A stretch of DNA of 7,732 bases, from positions 1 through 7,732 of the forward strand of contig JAHEZA010000096.1 of NCBI GenBank assembly GCA_023251335.1, read 5' to 3'. The notes under the pieces were generated by a model. It did not search any database. It was given only the letters and a program-made list of their open reading frames with translations, and had not been told where the DNA came from. This DNA is from Chitinophagaceae bacterium (GTDB lineage Bacteria; Bacteroidota; Bacteroidia; Chitinophagales; Chitinophagaceae). The first letter of the stretch is position 1, and every line of letters starts with the position of its first letter. The translations under genes and the position numbers were made by a program. Positions 6,621 to 7,732 of this stretch are shown piece by piece.

Positions 6621-6652
6621 CCGCGTTATACATCTACCGATATTTACAAAAT

Positions 6653-7672
6653 ATGGAATCAAATACAAAAAAAGGAATCTTATTAATAAATCTTGGTTCC
6701 CCGGATTCCACTGACGCCTCCGATTTAAAAAAATACCTCGACGAATTTTTAATGGATGAGCGGGTGATTGATAAATCCTGGCTGATGAGGGCATTACTGG
6801 TAAAGGGAATTATTGTCCCATTTCGCGCGCCAAAATCTGCGGAAGCTTATAAAAAAATATGGACTAAAGAAGGCTCGCCATTAATTGTTTACACCAAAAA
6901 ATTAAAGGAAGCATTAGAAAAGCAAATTGATGAACCCGTTGAGATTGCGATGCGTTATGGGAATCCATCAGCAGAACATGGAATGAACGGGTTACTTAAA
7001 AAGAACGCTTCAATAGAAGAAGTGATTGTATTACCGCTGTATCCACACTATGCTATGTCAAGCTACGAAACCGCTGTGGAAGACGTTAAAGCAGTTCATA
7101 AAAGAAATAAGTATCCTTTTAAGATTTCATTTGTTCCTCCATTCTATAAAGATTCCGGATATCTTGAAGCACTTGCAGAAAATATTAAACCTTTTTTGAA
7201 TCAGCCTTATGATCATATTTTGTTTAGTTATCATGGTGTCCCCGGGAGGCATATACAAAAAAGCGATATAACCGGTTGCCATTGTTTGCAAACTGAAACC
7301 TGTTGCGAAACGGATTCACCGGCGCACGCGCATTGTTACCGGCACCAGGTAAGGACTACAACAAGACTCGTTACAGAAATGTTGAACATTTCCGTTGACA
7401 AATACAGTATTTCTTTTCAATCAAGATTAGGAAAAGGATGGCTTACTCCGTTCACAGATATCCGGTTGGAGGAAATGCCAAAAGAAGGAATAAAAAATTT
7501 ATTGATTCTATGTCCGGCATTTGTTAGCGATTGCCTGGAAACATTGGAAGAAATTGCAATGCGCGGACGGGAAATATTTATGAATGCAGGCGGAGAAAAT
7601 TTTACAATGATTCCATGCTTGAATACGAATCCACTTTGGGTGGAGGCGCTGGTGAAGATGGTGGAATCATGA
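6653..7672 (+). CDS. hemH: Ferrochelatase with an internal cysteine cluster
   Basis: HemH inserts Fe2+ into the porphyrin to finish heme. From the ATG at 6653 (MESNTKKGILLINLGSPDS) the product is 339 residues, normal for the family. The in-frame ATG at 6584 would add 23 atypical residues ahead of the conserved GILLINLGSPDS and lies upstream of the promoter-like box. Signatures: PLYPHYAMSSYETA, LFSYHGVPGRH (catalytic His194), RLGKGWLTPFTD and PAFVSDCLETLEEI (Glu296). After the catalytic His comes GCHCLQTETCCETDS with a further Cys in HAHCYRHQ (C209, C211, C217, C218, C228). Some bacterial ferrochelatases bind a [2Fe-2S] cluster through internal cysteines like these, so a cluster is possible here. 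The gene is transcribed divergently from the hemA operon across a 157-bp gap and likely shares regulation with it. The stop overlaps an ATG (ATGA), but the frame that follows is only 19 codons. Confidence 0.96.
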   Translation: MESNTKKGILLINLGSPDSTDASDLKKYLDEFLMDERVIDKSWLMRALLVKGIIVPFRAPKSAEAYKKIWTKEGSPLIVYTKKLKEALEKQIDEPVEIAMRYGNPSAEHGMNGLLKKNASIEEVIVLPLYPHYAMSSYETAVEDVKAVHKRNKYPFKISFVPPFYKDSGYLEALAENIKPFLNQPYDHILFSYHGVPGRHIQKSDITGCHCLQTETCCETDSPAHAHCYRHQVRTTTRLVTEMLNISVDKYSISFQSRLGKGWLTPFTDIRLEEMPKEGIKNLLILCPAFVSDCLETLEEIAMRGREIFMNAGGENFTMIPCLNTNPLWVEALVKMVES

Positions 7673-7732
7673 ACTGGGGATGGGTGCCAATAAAAATTAC
7701 ATTGGATCAAGGCCAGAGATCAGTCTGATTCC

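Noticed and set aside
6584..6652. Longer hemH start at 6584
   Set aside because: The extension lies before the conserved GILLINLGSPDS start region and upstream of the promoter-like TATTTTTG box.
7669..7728. Small frame starting in the ATGA overlap at the end of hemH
   Set aside because: It has only 19 codons and resembles nothing known. No other feature is seen between 7673 and 7732.

Overview
The window is a heme (tetrapyrrole) biosynthesis locus. Six hem genes lie on the minus strand in the order hemA, hemC, hemD, hemE, hemF, hemB, reading from about 6.5 kb down to 0.1 kb. A divergent ferrochelatase gene (hemH) is on the plus strand at the right. Low GC, poor Shine-Dalgarno sequences, TAnnTTTG-type promoter candidates, the protein variants and the gene order all suggest a member of the Bacteroidota, most likely a Chitinophagaceae or Sphingobacteriales relative. 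The lineage is inferred from memory of such genomes, not from a search.

Layout: a likely intrinsic terminator and a short repeat block (1-105) close the minus-strand cluster. hemB follows (101-1075), then a repeat-rich gap (1076-1207) and a small four-helix-bundle/IVS-type gene (1202-1570). A second repeat patch sits at 1590-1639. Then come hemF (1634-2551), hemE (2700-3623, with its last 35 codons cut off by an in-frame TAA), hemD (3634-4335), hemC (4322-5284) and hemA (5281-6495). The 157-bp divergent gap carries promoter candidates for hemA and hemH (6653-7672). Nothing is recognised after 7672.

Together the enzymes run from glutamyl-tRNA (HemA) through porphobilinogen (HemB), hydroxymethylbilane (HemC), uroporphyrinogen III (HemD), coproporphyrinogen III (HemE) and protoporphyrinogen IX (HemF, oxygen-dependent) to iron insertion (HemH). 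The glutamate-1-semialdehyde aminotransferase (HemL) and the protoporphyrinogen oxidase step are not encoded here.

Three things stand out. First, hemE carries an in-frame ochre stop that removes the conserved GHGI segment, while the rest of the domain is intact in the same frame just beyond it. Second, a palindromic repeat is inserted in frame inside hemC, as a His/Thr/Ser/Pro-rich loop. Third, two families of short repeats (A, of the CATTCACCATTG type, and B, of the ATCATAAATCATAC type) sit exactly at the 3' ends of four genes and appear to supply their stop codons. The four-helix-bundle gene is bracketed by family B copies in the middle of the operon.
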